Shown here piece after piece: positions 19,127 through 27,832 of a stretch of DNA of 64,000 bases. The notes under the pieces are model-generated. The model saw only the letters and a program-made list of their open reading frames with translations. It was not told the origin of the DNA and did no database searches. The stretch comes from Marseilla massiliensis (GTDB lineage: Bacteria > Bacteroidota > Bacteroidia > Bacteroidales > Bacteroidaceae), in contig NZ_JACJJG010000001.1 in NCBI RefSeq assembly GCF_016899855.1, forward strand, positions 1-64,000, in the 5' to 3' direction. The position numbers and the translations under genes are program-made. The stretch's first letter is position 1, and each line of letters begins with the position of its first letter.

Positions 19127-21619
19127 TTACATCTCCACCTCTACTACGTGCTTGCCCGGAAGAGCCTTCACAACGTTGCCCTCAATGGGCTGTCCGTCTA
19201 CGGTTATCCGGCTTACGCCTTTCGACTTGCCATTTGGATTGTTCACGATAATGGTCAACTCGCTGCCACGCAGCTTGCGCTTCACGGTGTACTTCTTCAT
19301 TGTCTTAGGCAGGCATGGATCTATCTCCAATCCATCATATGTAGGACGTATGCCGAGGATATACTGGGTGATGGTGAGCCAGTTCCATGCTGCGGTACCT
19401 GTAAGCCAAGAGTTCTTTCCCTCTCCCGGACGTGCGGCGTCCTTGCCTGCCACCATCTGGCAATAAACATAAGGTTCTACCTTATGGAGTGTCTGATCCT
19501 TTATCCACGCCGGACATATCTTGGTGTAGTGATCCCAAGCGTCATCGCCACGTCCGGCTACAGTCTCGCCGATAATAACCCACGGGTTGTTGTGGCAGAA
19601 GATACCGGCATTCTCCTTGTAACCTGCCGGATAAGAAGATATTTCGCCCATCTCCACGTGGTAGGTGGTGAAGGCCGGATTGTTGAGAACCATGCCGTGC
19701 TCGCAGTCAAGGTAACGCTTGCAAGAGTCGAGAGCCTTGCTTACCATGCCGTCCTCCATTCCTATGCCGGCCATAGTGCAGAAACCTTGCGACTCAATGA
19801 AAATCTTGCCTTCCTCATTCTCTTTGGAGCCAATCTTGTTGCCGTAGAAGTCGTAAGCACGAAGATACCACTCTCCATCCCATCCGTACTTCTTTACCGC
19901 CTCTACCATGTCATCAACACAGCCTGTAGCGCGTTTTGCCTCAGTCTCCATACCACAAACCTTGCACAATTCGGCATACTGACGACCGCAGAAGACAAAG
20001 AGTCCCGCTATCATCAGAGATTCCGCCTTTGAACCCTCGGAAACGTTCTCCGTGGTTTGGAACGACTCGTTTGGATCCCAAGAGAAACAGTTAAGGTTTA
20101 GACAGTCGTTCCAGTCCGCGCGACCGATAAGAGGCAACTTATGGGGACCGAGATTCTCCACCACATGGTTGAACGAAATACGAAGATGCTCCATGAGCGA
20201 CACTTCCGACCCCGGCTTGTTGTCCCAAGGCACTTTCTCGTCAAGGATGCCGAAGTCGCCCGTCTCTCTCACATATGCTACCGTGCCGAAGATGAGCCAC
20301 ATAGGGTCGTCATTGAACCCACCACCAATGTCATTATTGCCACGCTTGGTGAGGGGTTGGTATTGATGATAGCAGCCACCGTCGGGGAACTGCGTTGAAG
20401 CAATGTCGATAATACGCTGGCGGGCACGCTCAGGCACTTGGTGCACAAAGCCAACAAGATCTTGGTTGGAATCACGGAATCCCATTCCACGGCCTATGCC
20501 ACTCTCGAAGAAGCTGGCTGAACGTGAGAAGTTGAACGTGATCATGCATTGGTACTGATTCCAGATGTTCACCATTCGGTCAAGACGGTCGTCGCCCGTA
20601 GAAACCTGGAACTTGTCGAGCAGCTTGTCCCACATGGCGTGAAGTTCATTAAAAGCAGTGTCCACAGCCTCAACGGTGCAGAATCTTTCGATGGTAGCGT
20701 GAGCCTTTTCCTTGTTTACGATGGTGCGGTCTAGAGCACCCAATGATGTGATGAGCGTCGGGTCGGCATGTGGATCGGCATATTTTTCCTCTTGCGCGTT
20801 TTCGACATAGCCAAGCAAAAAGATAAGGTCCCTCTGCTCACCCGGCATAAGGCTCACCTCTATATAATGTGAGGCAACGGGACTCCATCCGTGTGCCACG
20901 GAATCAGACGATTTGCCTGCCATGACGCACTGCGGATTGGCAAACTCATTGTAGAGACCTATGAACGACTCACGATCGGTATCGAACCCATCGGCCTTTG
21001 CATTTGCCAAGGCGTAATAGGCATAATGGTTACGACGCTCTTTGTACTCAGTCTTATGGTAGATGACGGTAGAGGCTGCTCCCTGCTCTATCTCTACCTC
21101 GCCAACGCTCAAGTTGCGCTGGAAATTCTCCATGTCGGTTGCGGCGTTCCACAAACACCACTCGGTAAACGAGAAGAGCTTAATAGTCTTCTTCATGTCA
21201 GTGGTATTGCGAATACTCAACTTCTGCACCTCAGCCCATGTATTCAGTGGCACGAAGAAAAGTTCGGAGACCTCAATGCCGTTCTTGCTTCCTGTTATGC
21301 GGGTATAGTTGAGTCCATGACGGCACTCATAGCTGTCGAGCGAGGTCTTGCATGGTTTCCAACCTGGGTTCCACACTACGTCGCCGTCCTTTATATAGAA
21401 GTAACGGCCGCCATTGTCCATTGGCACGTCATTGTAGCGGTAGCGCGTAATGCGGCGGAATTTGGCATCTTTGTAGAAAGAGTAACCTCCTGCCGTATTG
21501 GAAATAAGACTGAAGAATTCTTCATTGCCCAAGTAGTTAATCCAAGGGAATGGTGTTTCAGGGTCGGTAATTACATATTCACGGTTGATATCGTCGAAAT
21601 GTCCGTATGTCTTTTTCAT
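19127..21619 (-). CDS. GH94 cellobiose/cello-oligosaccharide phosphorylase
   Basis: An 830-aa cytoplasmic enzyme of family GH94, which splits a beta-glucosyl disaccharide with phosphate to glucose-1-phosphate and a sugar, saving ATP. There is no signal peptide ([10 protein letters not shown]...). The N-terminal beta-sandwich (about 1-290) is followed by the (alpha/alpha)6 barrel with [10 protein letters not shown] (about 379-388) and the catalytic Asp about 505 in [11 protein letters not shown], as in cellobiose phosphorylases. Its length matches cellobiose phosphorylase rather than the longer cyclic-glucan synthases. It lies between a secreted GH5 gene (28-bp gap) and the GPH symporter. Cellobiose, cellodextrin and laminaribiose phosphorylase cannot be separated with certainty here; cellobiose is the first choice. 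Confidence 0.9.
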   Translation of the reverse strand: MKKTYGHFDDINREYVITDPETPFPWINYLGNEEFFSLISNTAGGYSFYKDAKFRRITRYRYNDVPMDNGGRYFYIKDGDVVWNPGWKPCKTSLDSYECRHGLNYTRITGSKNGIEVSELFFVPLNTWAEVQKLSIRNTTDMKKTIKLFSFTEWCLWNAATDMENFQRNLSVGEVEIEQGAASTVIYHKTEYKERRNHYAYYALANAKADGFDTDRESFIGLYNEFANPQCVMAGKSSDSVAHGWSPVASHYIEVSLMPGEQRDLIFLLGYVENAQEEKYADPHADPTLITSLGALDRTIVNKEKAHATIERFCTVEAVDTAFNELHAMWDKLLDKFQVSTGDDRLDRMVNIWNQYQCMITFNFSRSASFFESGIGRGMGFRDSNQDLVGFVHQVPERARQRIIDIASTQFPDGGCYHQYQPLTKRGNNDIGGGFNDDPMWLIFGTVAYVRETGDFGILDEKVPWDNKPGSEVSLMEHLRISFNHVVENLGPHKLPLIGRADWNDCLNLNCFSWDPNESFQTTENVSEGSKAESLMIAGLFVFCGRQYAELCKVCGMETEAKRATGCVDDMVEAVKKYGWDGEWYLRAYDFYGNKIGSKENEEGKIFIESQGFCTMAGIGMEDGMVSKALDSCKRYLDCEHGMVLNNPAFTTYHVEMGEISSYPAGYKENAGIFCHNNPWVIIGETVAGRGDDAWDHYTKICPAWIKDQTLHKVEPYVYCQMVAGKDAARPGEGKNSWLTGTAAWNWLTITQYILGIRPTYDGLEIDPCLPKTMKKYTVKRKLRGSELTIIVNNPNGKSKGVSRITVDGQPIEGNVVKALPGKHVVEVEM

Positions 21620-21647
21620 TATTCTGTTTGTAAGAAAGTTAATTAAG

Positions 21648-22763
21648 TTATTTCTTTTTTCCCGTCAGGAGATCCACCAGCGGACGATCCTTGAATGATT
21701 GACTTTTCTGGTCCCAGAAGCCGAAGTCATTGTCGTAGCACCAAGAGGCCCATGCTATATTGTACTTGTCGAACACCCACAGCATATCCTTTGTCCACTT
21801 ATAAGCAAGCTCGCGATCAACCGGTTCATAAACTCCCCATTCTCCGCAGTAGAGCTGTACGCCATATTTTTTTGCCACGGCAATGGCGTCACGGAAGTCC
21901 TGGGCTATACGCTCACGATTCCAAACGCTGGTGTACTGTTTCAGTATAGGCTTCAAGCTATCAGGGGCTTTATCATAATCAGCCTGCGAAACGAGCTGCC
22001 CTGGATAAGTGAGTTTGCCGCTGTACTTGCCTATTGGTGTCCAAGGCGCTCCGTAGTGTGTAAGTACCTGTGGCTCATAGTAATGGAACGAAAGAATGAT
22101 ATTCTTGTCGCCTTCTGGTATGCGCAGGTACTTGAATGTCCATGTGCCCTGCCACTTGTTGGAACCTATAACTAACGTTCGCTGTGGCTCACGCTCTCGA
22201 ATGGCTTTATGCACCTTGAAAATCAAATTGTTCCACTGCTCATGCTCATCGGCTACAGGCTCGTTCATCAGCTCGTAAGCCACGGAATCGTTGCTGTATG
22301 TCTTGAGCACGTCGGACAGCTGGTACCACAAATTTATATAGTTTTGCATGGCTTCGTCTGACGTAAAAAGCACATTGGTTTTGCCCTCGTTTACAGCATT
22401 GAAATTATGAGAGCGGATAATATGCATATCCACTATGGTGCGCAAGTGGTGCTTCCCGGCCCAGTTCAAGGCTTGCGTGAGCAACTGCCATGCTTCGGGC
22501 AGCTTGTTGCCCTGCTCGTCCCAAAATTGTTCCTCGTCGATCGGAAGGCGCACGAAGTCGAATCCAAGTTCCTCAAGGCGTGCGAAATCCTCTTCCTTGA
22601 TATGCTGGCGGCGTGCTTCTCCGCGCTCCTCACTCTGCGAGAGCCAGTGGCTGATGTTTGTACCGCGTTTAATAGTAAAATTGTTTACAGTCTGCGCAGT
22701 AGAGGCAATAGAAGAACATGCCATAGTCACAACTGCGGCAGCGAGAATCATTATCTTTCGCAT
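21648..22763 (-). CDS. GH5 endo-beta-glycanase, secreted
   Basis: A second GH5 enzyme (371 aa), clearly different from the one at 16311. Signal peptide [29 protein letters not shown] may also act as a lipobox. The catalytic acid/base is Glu about 168 in YELMNEPV and the nucleophile Glu about 308 in LYCGEWGV. The [11 protein letters not shown] start of the barrel and [10 protein letters not shown] differ from classical endoglucanases, so the subfamily and exact substrate are open. It is the first gene of the GH5-GH94-symporter operon, with a 70-nt leader region downstream of the duplicated 118-bp element (22841-22958). Confidence 0.88.
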   Translation of the reverse strand: MRKIMILAAAVVTMACSSIASTAQTVNNFTIKRGTNISHWLSQSEERGEARRQHIKEEDFARLEELGFDFVRLPIDEEQFWDEQGNKLPEAWQLLTQALNWAGKHHLRTIVDMHIIRSHNFNAVNEGKTNVLFTSDEAMQNYINLWYQLSDVLKTYSNDSVAYELMNEPVADEHEQWNNLIFKVHKAIREREPQRTLVIGSNKWQGTWTFKYLRIPEGDKNIILSFHYYEPQVLTHYGAPWTPIGKYSGKLTYPGQLVSQADYDKAPDSLKPILKQYTSVWNRERIAQDFRDAIAVAKKYGVQLYCGEWGVYEPVDRELAYKWTKDMLWVFDKYNIAWASWCYDNDFGFWDQKSQSFKDRPLVDLLTGKKK

Positions 22764-22840
22764 ATTTCTTAATAATTTATTGGATTGTCACAAATTTCTT
22801 TTATTCTATATACTCATTCATGATTATTAACCTAAAAATC

Positions 22841-22958
22841 AAATATGTTGCAAAATAAGTAAAATGTTATAAAAGAGTTGGTTCGCTATCTATTGATAAA
22901 GGTTCAATAAGTGTCTTTCGTCAGGAAACGAACCTTATTTCACGAGAAATCAAACCTT
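22841..22958 (-). promoter_or_regulatory. Duplicated 118-bp upstream element, copy B
   Basis: Partner of 17531-17648 (99 of 118 bases identical by hand count). It ends about 77 bp upstream of the GH5 start at 22763. The best-conserved blocks are AAATATG, CAAAATAAGTAAAAT, TCTATT.ATAAAGGTT and AACCTTATTTCACGAG. The last two contain inverted AAGGTT/AACCTT halves, which would suit a dimeric regulator. Confidence 0.6.
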
Positions 22959-23003
22959 TTTATTACGGGAGACAGAGCAATCGGACCGTTAAATACGGTG
23001 AAA

Positions 23004-23058
23004 GGTTCGGCAATGTCAAGTTAAAAAACTTTGTTTTTTAACTTGACATTGCCGAACC
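23004..23058. terminator. 25-bp perfect stem hairpin
   Basis: The arm 23004-23028 is the exact reverse complement of 23034-23058, with a 5-nt loop. The stem holds A6/T6 next to the loop. It lies between the GH5 promoter region and the regulator's terminator and may insulate the two units or act as an RNA structure. Confidence 0.6.
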
Positions 23059-23154
23059 GCATCCTGTATTCGTGAAACAAATATAAAGAATGTCCGAAAT
23101 CTGCCCAGACGTGCAAATATGCGACAAAGAACGTTCTCAATCTCCTTGATTCTC

Positions 23155-23330
23155 AATATGTGGCATTTCGCGCTGCAAAACGGCCTGTTTTAGCTCGCGA
23201 AACGAGCCGTTTCAGACCGTAAAAGGCGCTGTTTCGCAAGTTAAGACCGAGTTTTTTGCAACTCATTGTATATCAAATGGTTAACCAACATGACCGCCGT
23301 CACAGCCTTTAACATAAAAAAGTTAATCGC
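23155..23330. repeat. Intergenic palindromic-unit array, second copy
   Basis: Resembles 5105-5235: CAATATG, several alternating AAACGgcCTGTTTt units, then TTTTTTGCAACTCATTGTATATCA and a TTAACATAAAAA end shared with the first copy. No gene is present. The array lies in the 680-bp gap between the regulator and GH5, together with the hairpins listed. Confidence 0.5.
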
Positions 23331-23367
23331 TGAGCGCAGTTTTAGTTAGTAGCAGGGCATATAAAAA

Positions 23368-23399
23368 AAGACACCTTCCTCATCTGAAGAAGGTGTCTT
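23368..23399 (-). terminator. Terminator of the PUL regulator gene
   Basis: AAGACACCTTC (23368-23378) and GAAGGTGTCTT (23389-23399) form an 11-bp stem. On the minus strand it is followed by a run of T. It lies 45 bp behind the regulator stop. Confidence 0.75.
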
Positions 23400-23444
23400 G
23401 ATATAGGGGTGAAACTAACTGCAATTATTTAGTCAGACATTATT

Positions 23445-26393
23445 TTACCTGTATTTTGACGGAGAGACGCCAAAATATTTCTTGAATGCCGTGCTGAAAT
23501 ATTTAGCGTTATCAAAGCCTACTTCCTCGGCCACATTACCCACTTTGTGCCCGGAGCGCAGCAGGACTGCAGCACGTTCAAGACGCACTATACGGATAAA
23601 CTCCTGAGGAGATTTTCCCGTGTATGACTTCAGCTTGACATAAAACATTGTGCGGCTCATCGCCATTTCCTTGCACAAGCGGTCAATAGTGAAGCCTGAA
23701 TCAGAGATGTTGTCGAGAATAAGTTTTGTCACAATGTCAACGAAAGCCGTATTTTCTTTCTCGGCAGTTGCGGCGGCGTCGTCTTTGTTTCCGTCAAGTT
23801 GCAGCTCCTTATTTGCAGAAATAAGCTGCACGGCCTTATCTTGTTTTTGCTCAGGCAGTGAAGCCTGCAAATCTTTTTCATTGCCGCTGCCCACAGAGTT
23901 TACCACAAAGCGCATATACCGGGTGTGCTGGCCGTATGTCCATAAAGCCCCGTAGAACAGCAATGCGATTAAAGCGATGTAGACACACCACATCCACCAC
24001 GAATTCCACCAAGGCCTGCCGATAATGATTGTAAGCTTCTGTTCATCAAGTACAATGCGGTTGGCTTTGCTTACCGCGCGGACAGTAAGAGGGTGTGTGC
24101 CAGGCTCAAGATTGACGAACCTGATGTATTGCTGTGTCGAGAGCTGGCTCCAACTGCCATCCCCGACCTTGTATTGATAAGCAATATCAAATTGGTAGCG
24201 CAAGTTTATGCTTTCAATATACAACTCAAATGTACGCTGTTGGTATGACAGTTTCAGTTTCCTTTCACCCAACATTTTGGCCACTTGCCCGTTGAACTCT
24301 ACAGAATCATCATTGCAACTAATTCCCTTGAAACGCAATTTGGCCGTGTAATTGTGTTCCTGCACGTAGTGCGGGTCTATGACGACAGCACCTTCTACGC
24401 TCCCGAAAAGGAGTTTTCCGTCTTGTAAATTGAAGGCTGCGCCCTGTGAATACTCGCGTTGGGCTCCATAATGATAGTTTACTGAAATGATTTTGTCAAG
24501 ACTGCCAGGGTATGCGAACGACAATCCCCTGTCAGTAGCGAACCACAGGCGTCCGAGTTCGTCTTGCGTGACGCTTGTGACGACGTTTGAAGGCAGGCCG
24601 TTTTTCATGGTAAACTGCCGGCATTTCCCCGTGCGGAGGTCATACACATACAGTCCTCCGCCATTAGTGGCGATATTTATGTAGCGTTCATCATAAATAA
24701 AGAGGTCAAGCACATAACGGTTAACTTGGTCGGTTGATGACGGGGAATAAGGCAGTTCCTTTACCGCTTTCTGACCCGGAGTCACAATAAAGAGCCCGTT
24801 TATTGTACCCGCCGCTATACGGCCGTCGGGCAAGAGGGCAAGAGACTCCACGTTTTCCACAGGGTAATATAGGAATTTTCCTTGTACTACTTCAACAAGT
24901 CGTGTATCTTGGCAACCAATCCAAAGATGGCCATTCCTGTCAAACAACAAATCCTGGATATGGCTGTCTTCCAGAACGTCAGTACCATACAACTCCCTTA
25001 CCTCTCCGTTGGTGCTGATTTCACACACGCCGTTGCCATAAGTTGCAGCCAAAAGCCCTCCGCTGTCCTGCTTGGGACACAACGAAAGCACTACGATGTT
25101 CCGCGCAATATGACGCCACTCACCTGTGGTGGTGTTTAATACACTGATACCGCCGTCAGTACCCATCGCCAAAGTCGATGGTGACAGCTGTGCCACACAG
25201 TTGACATGGTCGTTAACCAATGTCGGCTTATTCGGCTGATGCATATAAACGGTAACGGCGTTACCGACGGGCCGCGCAATGTCTATGCCTCCCGAATAAG
25301 AACCTATGAATATGTCTTTCCAGGCATCAACAAGCACTGCGTAAATGCCATTGCCGTGAAGCACGCCATGCTCTCCCTCATTGGCATTGAACAGCAGTGA
25401 GGCTTTATTTTTAGCTGAGGATAAGCGTGAAGCCTGATACACGCCGAAGCCGTCAACCCCCACCAGCATCGTATTACTGTCATAGTCGACAATGCTGCGA
25501 ACGGGATGATGAGGTATTCCGTCCATTGATGTGCACACACCTTTTCCGTCTGCAATTATAAGCCCCTGCTCGTATGTGCCAAGCCAAAGTTGTTTGGTGT
25601 CCGCGTCATAGTGCCCACTTACGACGTCATACGGCAAATAAGAAATAAGAGCCTTGTGATTACGGCTCAATGACTTTACACCCTGACGTGTGCCAAAGAG
25701 CAAAATGCCTTTCGGCCCGCGGATGATGCAACTTGCATATATCTTTGAACCTACCGTGACAATCTTTCCATTACGGAGCATATAAACGCCATCGCTCATT
25801 GCCAGCCAGTAAATGTCGCCGTCCTTATACACATCGTTGAGCTGGTTGTCATGCTTGAAAAAGACAGCAACGTCAGCTACAACATCAAAATGGTTTTGCT
25901 CCGGATTATATTCATATATGCGTCCACCGGCATCAAACACTTGCAACACACTGTTGTCGGCCGATTGGACAAAACAGTTATACTCACCGGTATTACCCTC
26001 CAAATTAAAGTTCTCTATGCTGACCCCGTTGTATCGGGCCACAAAACTCTGTGTCGTCAACCACACGGCTCCATCCTCCGTTTGTTTAAGCGAAAAGATG
26101 CGTTGGCTGTTTAATCCATCTGTCAGGCCCAGATGAGAGAACGTAAAGTCGTTTACATGTAAAGCTGCCGCAACAGCAGGTAACTGCGGCATTATAATGC
26201 TTATTATTAATATAAGGTATGTTTTTGCGGCCCTAAGTCTGCCCCAGCCGCTTTGATGTAGCTTGTCATGAAAAGCATTTACATCTTCTCTAACCAGGAA
26301 GGGGGGGGGGGTAAAAATGTCCTGTTTTTCCAAAAGAAGTTCATTATTTTCATGGTTTTCACGAATAGTTATGTCACGCCTGATTTCTGCCAA
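23445..26393 (-). CDS. HTCS-like PUL regulator without kinase: propeller sensor, Y_Y_Y, TM, AraC HTH
   Basis: A membrane-bound transcription regulator that senses an oligosaccharide outside the inner membrane and activates the PUL. A hydrophobic segment near residue 60-78 precedes a two-component-regulator-type beta-propeller (repeats such as DRNGHLWIGC and DELGRLWFATDRGL), a Y_Y_Y domain (ending near 790), one transmembrane helix (about 794-820) and a C-terminal AraC-type HTH domain (about 885-982, GFTIDRLCKEMAMSRTMFY and VAEEVGFDNAKYFSTAFKK). Between membrane helix and HTH there are only about 60 residues: the histidine kinase and receiver of normal HTCS proteins are missing. The frame is open to a TTG at 26393, but the true start is uncertain because an 11-base C tract (26301-26311) lies inside the coding start. 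A better ATG (26353) is one base out of frame. Confidence 0.88.
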   Translation of the reverse strand: MAEIRRDITIRENHENNELLLEKQDIFTPPPFLVREDVNAFHDKLHQSGWGRLRAAKTYLILIISIIMPQLPAVAAALHVNDFTFSHLGLTDGLNSQRIFSLKQTEDGAVWLTTQSFVARYNGVSIENFNLEGNTGEYNCFVQSADNSVLQVFDAGGRIYEYNPEQNHFDVVADVAVFFKHDNQLNDVYKDGDIYWLAMSDGVYMLRNGKIVTVGSKIYASCIIRGPKGILLFGTRQGVKSLSRNHKALISYLPYDVVSGHYDADTKQLWLGTYEQGLIIADGKGVCTSMDGIPHHPVRSIVDYDSNTMLVGVDGFGVYQASRLSSAKNKASLLFNANEGEHGVLHGNGIYAVLVDAWKDIFIGSYSGGIDIARPVGNAVTVYMHQPNKPTLVNDHVNCVAQLSPSTLAMGTDGGISVLNTTTGEWRHIARNIVVLSLCPKQDSGGLLAATYGNGVCEISTNGEVRELYGTDVLEDSHIQDLLFDRNGHLWIGCQDTRLVEVVQGKFLYYPVENVESLALLPDGRIAAGTINGLFIVTPGQKAVKELPYSPSSTDQVNRYVLDLFIYDERYINIATNGGGLYVYDLRTGKCRQFTMKNGLPSNVVTSVTQDELGRLWFATDRGLSFAYPGSLDKIISVNYHYGAQREYSQGAAFNLQDGKLLFGSVEGAVVIDPHYVQEHNYTAKLRFKGISCNDDSVEFNGQVAKMLGERKLKLSYQQRTFELYIESINLRYQFDIAYQYKVGDGSWSQLSTQQYIRFVNLEPGTHPLTVRAVSKANRIVLDEQKLTIIIGRPWWNSWWMWCVYIALIALLFYGALWTYGQHTRYMRFVVNSVGSGNEKDLQASLPEQKQDKAVQLISANKELQLDGNKDDAAATAEKENTAFVDIVTKLILDNISDSGFTIDRLCKEMAMSRTMFYVKLKSYTGKSPQEFIRIVRLERAAVLLRSGHKVGNVAEEVGFDNAKYFSTAFKKYFGVSPSKYR
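26301..26311 (-). repeat. 11-base C tract (G on plus strand) in the regulator start
   Basis: Eleven consecutive G on the plus strand. On the coding strand it encodes TPPP in the present frame. No ATG, GTG or TTG occurs between the tract and the signal segment, so translation must cross it. It is a candidate for slipped-strand phase variation. Confidence 0.85.
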
Positions 26394-26688
26394 TCGCCCT
26401 TAAGCAAAAAATCAAACATTTCTGTGAAACACATCTCATTGTCATCTGAATAAGGCATTATCCCATCGCAGTCAACGACAATCTATTTGAATGATTCTGC
26501 CCACTCAGTTATCTCGTCTGATGATCAAGTTATTAAAATATGTATCACGTTTAATGTTTTTGTTCTTATTCATTCCAGATTACGAATCTGCTACAAAATT
26601 ACAACGTTTTCGGATGAAAATCAAATAAATATAGGAAAAGTTACAGATTGAATGGAGTCGCAACGTAATATCAAGGCAAAACACCAAA

Positions 26689-26730
26689 AGAAAGAGTCCC
26701 GTAAAATGTTGATTTTACGGGACTCTTTCT
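26689..26730. terminator. 19-bp stem terminator overlapping a small gene's stop
   Basis: The arm 26689-26707 pairs perfectly with 26712-26730 around a 4-nt loop, with T-rich DNA on both sides. It overlaps the stop codon (26715-26717, minus strand) of the small ORF 26715-26882. Confidence 0.75.
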
Positions 26731-26882
26731 GTAATTTTCAACCTAATGTCTTTAGGCTCAAGCGGAGAGAGAGGGTAATGAACCTTTACCCTAACTCTCT
26801 GTATATTACGCTTTTGCGTTACACCGTATTGGCGTTTTGTAGCAATCTTGTAGCACAGCATTGAATGCTTCCTGAAGTCCAT
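26715..26882 (-). CDS. Small basic protein of unknown function (55 aa)
   Basis: An open frame from the ATG at 26882, encoding a short, very basic protein (MDFRKHSMLCYKIATKRQYG... ending ITERVP). I do not recognise it. Three signals support it as a transcribed unit: a TACTTTTG promoter box on the minus strand at 26923-26916, about 34 bp upstream; an intact frame; and a strong hairpin terminator that begins within the stop codon. The DNA around 2782-2840 keeps a similar end (CTCTCCGCT block followed by an AGTCC hairpin) without the ORF, so this may be the tail of a mobile or repeated element. It could also be a non-coding RNA. About 320 bp between it and the regulator start region hold nothing else. 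Confidence 0.4.
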   Translation of the reverse strand: MDFRKHSMLCYKIATKRQYGVTQKRNIQRVRVKVHYPLSPLEPKDIRLKITERVP

Positions 26883-26915
26883 CTGACGACCTCTATCGTC
26901 ACTTCTTTCGGGTAC

Positions 26916-26923
26916 AAAAGTAG
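26916..26923 (-). promoter_or_regulatory. TACTTTTG -7 promoter box
   Basis: Plus-strand CAAAAGTA reads TACTTTTG on the minus strand, matching the Bacteroidetes consensus TAnnTTTG. It would start a transcript near 26909 into the small ORF. Confidence 0.5.
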
Positions 26924-26988
26924 TTATTTTCGAACTAATCTCCAAATGTTTGAAAATAAATTTTTTAGGATTATTTCTGCTACACTTT

Positions 26989-27037
26989 TAGTGCATGGTG
27001 CAAGCCCCTTATATAAGGAGGCTTGCACCATGCACTA
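26989..27037. repeat. 18-bp perfect inverted repeat with inner palindrome
   Basis: TAGTGCATGGTGCAAGCC (26989-27006) and its exact complement (27020-27037) enclose CCTTATATAAGG, itself a palindrome. It lies 58 bp behind the HNH gene stop, so it may be that operon's terminator, or an end of the accessory element. Confidence 0.7.
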
Positions 27038-27094
27038 AGGGTGAATAAGGGAACCATTGGATGTTGTCTATATCGCTTTAACTAGCATTAAGAA

Positions 27095-27832
27095 TTATAC
27101 AGGATCCTCGTCATCCAGTGGATTCCGACAGATTGGTTCAAAATGGTTTTGTGCGTCAAAGCAAGAAGCTGCTGTGCCTGGAAACTCTTCTATAAGGGCT
27201 TTCCGTACCTCATCATGTCCTTTAAATACAGTAAACCATATAGACCAGCAACCATGCCCCTTGACTAAATCGACAATCGTATAAACATCAATTGATCCAG
27301 CTATATATTTTTCCAGATATATGTTTGCCAAGTTCCATTTTTCCAACCTTATCCTCCATCGATAGTCTTTCGCACTTGAATCTTTCGGTCCTTTATTTAG
27401 TCCCACAAGCTCAAGCAACGCACGGGCATTGTTCGCTGATTTTCCGCTTAAAGAAGGATTAACTTCTACCACGCCTCCTGCTTTATAGCAAAGGCTCAGA
27501 AAAGTGTTGTTGAGGTGTGGCAAGTGGCAACTTCCATACACAACGTTTTTTGTGTCTTTGTTGTCTGCTCCGTTGCAAGTTGGACAGGAAAGCAAGAAAT
27601 TACTCCATGCGGTTTCAAGATGGGCATAGATATAGTTGCCATCAGCATCTTTGTATTTTTTAGGTTGGATATGTTCAACCTGCAAGTCCCGTTCATCGTC
27701 ATAAGCTTTTTCGCAATAAGAACATATCGTTCCCAAGTTCATGCATAAAGGGTGCTTTGCATCTTTATAATTGGGATAATTATCATTGATGCGTGGCTCA
27801 TTCTCAGGATTCCATTTCTCAACAGGCCTCAT
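27095..27832 (-). CDS. ptuB: Septu-like HNH nuclease (PtuB-like)
   Basis: A 245-aa HNH-family nuclease. Two CxxC pairs (CSYC at 37-40 and CPTC at 83-86) flank the active site, with His54 in QVEHIQPKK and Asn78 in WSNFLLSC. This layout matches the TIGR02646/PtuB-type HNH proteins that act with an ATPase in Septu anti-phage systems. Its start overlaps the stop of the ATPase gene by 4 bp, which is usual for translational coupling of subunits. As established for Septu, the ATPase would hold the nuclease in a complex until infection activates cleavage of nucleic acid. The C-terminal half (about 110-245) shows no domain I recognise. Family call good; defence role is inferred. Confidence 0.75.
   Translation of the reverse strand: MRPVEKWNPENEPRINDNYPNYKDAKHPLCMNLGTICSYCEKAYDDERDLQVEHIQPKKYKDADGNYIYAHLETAWSNFLLSCPTCNGADNKDTKNVVYGSCHLPHLNNTFLSLCYKAGGVVEVNPSLSGKSANNARALLELVGLNKGPKDSSAKDYRWRIRLEKWNLANIYLEKYIAGSIDVYTIVDLVKGHGCWSIWFTVFKGHDEVRKALIEEFPGTAASCFDAQNHFEPICRNPLDDEDPV

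Noticed and set aside
19121-20032. 303-codon plus-strand ORF opposite the GH94 gene
   Set aside because: Shadow of the GH94 coding strand, which has an intact active-site motif.
23155-23330. CRISPR-like array
   Set aside because: Units are short, degenerate and alternate in orientation, with no constant spacer length and no cas gene.
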